Origin: Nitrospirota bacterium | GTDB lineage: Bacteria; Nitrospirota; Thermodesulfovibrionia; Thermodesulfovibrionales; UBA6898 | Length of the DNA stretch: 34,212 bases | Assembly: GCA_024275975.1 (NCBI GenBank) | Contig: JAJRYC010000094.1 | Span: 1-34,212 of the forward strand | Direction: 5' to 3' | Shown: piece after piece, positions 32,454 to 34,212 of the stretch | Layout: every line of letters begins with the position of its first letter | Numbering within the stretch: position 1 is the stretch's first letter | Translations under genes and position numbers: made by a program | Notes under the pieces: generated by a model | Databases searched by the model: none | What the model saw: only the letters and a program-made list of their open reading frames with translations | What the model was told of the DNA's origin: nothing

Positions 32454-33314
32454 CTAATGTTTTCCGGACTCCCATAGCCTCGGGTCGATCGAGTCCCTGA
32501 TCCCTTCCCCGAGCAAATTATAGCCGAGTACAGTGACCAGGATGGCCAGGCCTGGGAAGACCGAAAGCCACCATGCGATTTCGATGTTATCTTTCCCCAG
32601 CGTCAGGATGTTCCCCCAGCTTGGAGTCGGAGGCTGTACGCCGATTCCAAGAAAACTCAGGGCCGACTCCACCAGTACCGCGCTCGCCACCCCCAGGACC
32701 GCGGAGATGAGCACCGGGGCCATGCTGTTGGGCATAATATGTCTGAATATGATCGCGATATCGCCCGCTCCCAGCGCCCTTGCGGCAAGTACATACTCGC
32801 GGGTCTTTAATGACAGGAACTCCGCCCTCACAAGCCGGGCTATGCCCATCCATGAAGTAACGCCTATGACGATCATGATGTTCCATATGCTCGGCCCTAT
32901 AAAGGCGATGACCGCGAGGATCAGAAAAAACGTCGGTATTGAAAGCATGATGTCAATAAACCTCATGATGATTCTGTCCGGCCAGCCGCCGTAATACCCT
33001 GCCAGCGCGCCGAGTATCATGCCTATGACAGATGATATGCCTACCGCGACAAAGCCGACCATCAGTGATATCCTGCTGCCGTATATCATCCTTGAGAGCA
33101 CGTCCCTTCCGAGGTCGTCGGTCCCTAAAGGATGGCGCGGGCCGGGAGGTTCGAGTACCTCTTTTCTGTCGATTTCATTTGGATTATATGGTGAAATCAG
33201 AGGGGCCAGAAACGCCACAAGGAAGAGGGCCAGCACAATAACTCCTCCCGCGACCGCAAGATTATTTTGTCTGAATCGTCCCCAGAACAGATGTCTCAAG
33301 GAATACTTGTTCAT
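32454..33314 (-). CDS. Peptide-type ABC transporter permease (DppC/OppC family)
   Basis: The 286-residue inner-membrane protein has six likely helices. The first is followed by the periplasmic 'HPLGTDDLGRDVLSRMIYG' segment that marks DppC/OppC permeases. The EAA loop that touches the ATPase is 'EYVLAARALGAGD...FRHIMPNS' (about 170-195). It pairs with the permease encoded six bases upstream to form the channel for peptides or similar small solutes; the substrate-binding protein and ATPases are outside the window. The end is 'DSIDPRLWESG', typical of the family. Substrate not assignable (dipeptide, oligopeptide or nickel). Confidence 0.93.
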   Translation of the reverse strand: MNKYSLRHLFWGRFRQNNLAVAGGVIVLALFLVAFLAPLISPYNPNEIDRKEVLEPPGPRHPLGTDDLGRDVLSRMIYGSRISLMVGFVAVGISSVIGMILGALAGYYGGWPDRIIMRFIDIMLSIPTFFLILAVIAFIGPSIWNIMIVIGVTSWMGIARLVRAEFLSLKTREYVLAARALGAGDIAIIFRHIMPNSMAPVLISAVLGVASAVLVESALSFLGIGVQPPTPSWGNILTLGKDNIEIAWWLSVFPGLAILVTVLGYNLLGEGIRDSIDPRLWESGKH

Positions 33315-33320
33315 AATCGC

Positions 33321-34212
33321 CTATTTCGCCCTTATTCTCGGGTCGGCCAGCATATAGCCTATATCCGCCAGCAGGTTTCCGAATAATGTTAATATCGCGC
33401 CGATTGTCAGGATACACATCACAAGCGGATAGTCCCTTGTCATGACACTCATATAGAACATCTGGCCCATGCCCGGTATGCTGAAGATATTTTCGAATAT
33501 CACGCTTCCGCCGATCAGGCCGGGGACCGCGAGCCCCAGAAGTGTGATGATCGGCAGAAGGGCGTTTTTAAAAGCGTGTCTGTATATAACTTGCCTTTCA
33601 GTCAGCCCCTTCGCCCTTGCAACCGTCACATAGTCCTGCCTTATCACCTCGAGCATGCTGCTTCGCATATATCTGGAGAGGCCCGCAACTCCTCCCAACG
33701 CAGATACGAAGACAGGCAGAATAAGGTATTGACCCCTGTCCCATAACTTTGCGAGCAGGTGCAAAGAGTCGTAATTCATGGACTTAATGCCTGATATCGG
33801 GAGCCAGCCGAGATATACGCCGAAGAACATCATAAGCAGCAGTGCAAGCCAGAATGCGGGGGTGGCGAACCCCAGGAATACGAGCGTCGTTACTATTTTG
33901 TCATACAATGAATACTGGCGTGTCGCTGATGATATGCCTACGGGTATGGCGATAAGAAAAATAACGGACATTGATAGTAGATTAATAAGAAATGTGATGT
34001 AGAGCCTCCTGTCAAGCAGCGGCTGACCGGTGTCCCATATCTTATCCATCACGGGTCTCTGGTCGGATGATAACGACTTACCGAAATCGAGTTTAACGAT
34101 TCGCTTCAGCCAGAGACCGTACTGTACATATATTGGCTTGTCCAGCCCGTAATATTTTTCGAGCATCTCCCTTGCCTCGGGCGTAATCTTCGGGTTCATC
34201 TCCGTCATTATA
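33321..34212 (-). CDS. Peptide-type ABC transporter permease (DppB/OppB family), N-terminus beyond window
   Basis: The visible 297 codons cover nearly all of a DppB/OppB permease: '[20 protein letters not shown]', then membrane helices and the EAA loop '[20 protein letters not shown]'. The ending '[12 protein letters not shown]' is the normal family C-terminus. The frame has no stop before the window edge, and DppB proteins have a first helix and a 'PGDP' segment before this point, so the ATG at 34208 is internal. It is six bases upstream of dppC and forms the paired permease. Confidence 0.93.
   Translation of the reverse strand, partial: IMTEMNPKITPEAREMLEKYYGLDKPIYVQYGLWLKRIVKLDFGKSLSSDQRPVMDKIWDTGQPLLDRRLYITFLINLLSMSVIFLIAIPVGISSATRQYSLYDKIVTTLVFLGFATPAFWLALLLMMFFGVYLGWLPISGIKSMNYDSLHLLAKLWDRGQYLILPVFVSALGGVAGLSRYMRSSMLEVIRQDYVTVARAKGLTERQVIYRHAFKNALLPIITLLGLAVPGLIGGSVIFENIFSIPGMGQMFYMSVMTRDYPLVMCILTIGAILTLFGNLLADIGYMLADPRIRAK

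Overview
The window reads as chromosomal DNA of an uncultured Gram-negative bacterium. The evidence is glnE, a periplasmic-type HtrA protease, an oppB/dppB-like permease pair, and many exported proteins with Sec signal peptides. It encodes its own selenophosphate synthetase as a selenoprotein. The mix of CARDB/FG-GAP surface proteins, dispersed palindromic repeats and a selenocysteine system recalls Nitrospirota, Schekmanbacteria or Desulfobacterota genomes, but the window alone does not fix the phylum. No tRNA, rRNA, CRISPR array or transposase gene was seen.

1-3100, accessory region. It opens with the 3' end of an unknown gene, then a decayed type I restriction-modification locus: an hsdM piece fused to the hsdR tail, frameshifted, followed by an intact YgjP-like metallopeptidase. 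A perfect 25-bp inverted repeat follows. Next is a tightly packed three-gene operon (TIGR04255-like protein, HicB-like protein, HicA-like protein) with an extended -10 promoter and an operator-like palindrome.

3100-19240, the most unusual part. It is a tandem array of modules, each built as promoter, large exported protein, small accessory gene, then a prenyltransferase-repeat/CARDB surface protein. The two large proteins (starts 3568 and 7590) have nearly the same N-terminus, a transglutaminase-like core whose catalytic Cys is Asp, a shared 'GAGAYM' motif, and unrelated C-termini (membrane-spanning in one, NlpC/P60 in the other). This layout is typical of polymorphic toxins, and the next genes (6711 and 10896) are immunity candidates. 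Prenyltransferase-type genes are truncated exactly where a cassette begins (3404 and 7425). Only the last copy (12161 onward) is long, and an in-frame TAA at 17204 splits it.

19241-26239, housekeeping region. After a 630-base stretch with no convincing gene come a five-S1-domain RNA-binding protein (+) and a convergent minus-strand operon: HAD phosphatase, FolD-like enzyme, uvrB, htrA. The FolD homologue lacks the usual catalytic Lys and a conserved Gln.

26240-34212. An 85-bp tandem repeat, a higBA toxin-antitoxin pair with an operator palindrome over its -10, a repeat-rich spacer, selD with an in-frame UGA (Sec), and pyrE. On the minus strand lie dppB (cut by the window edge), dppC and glnE.
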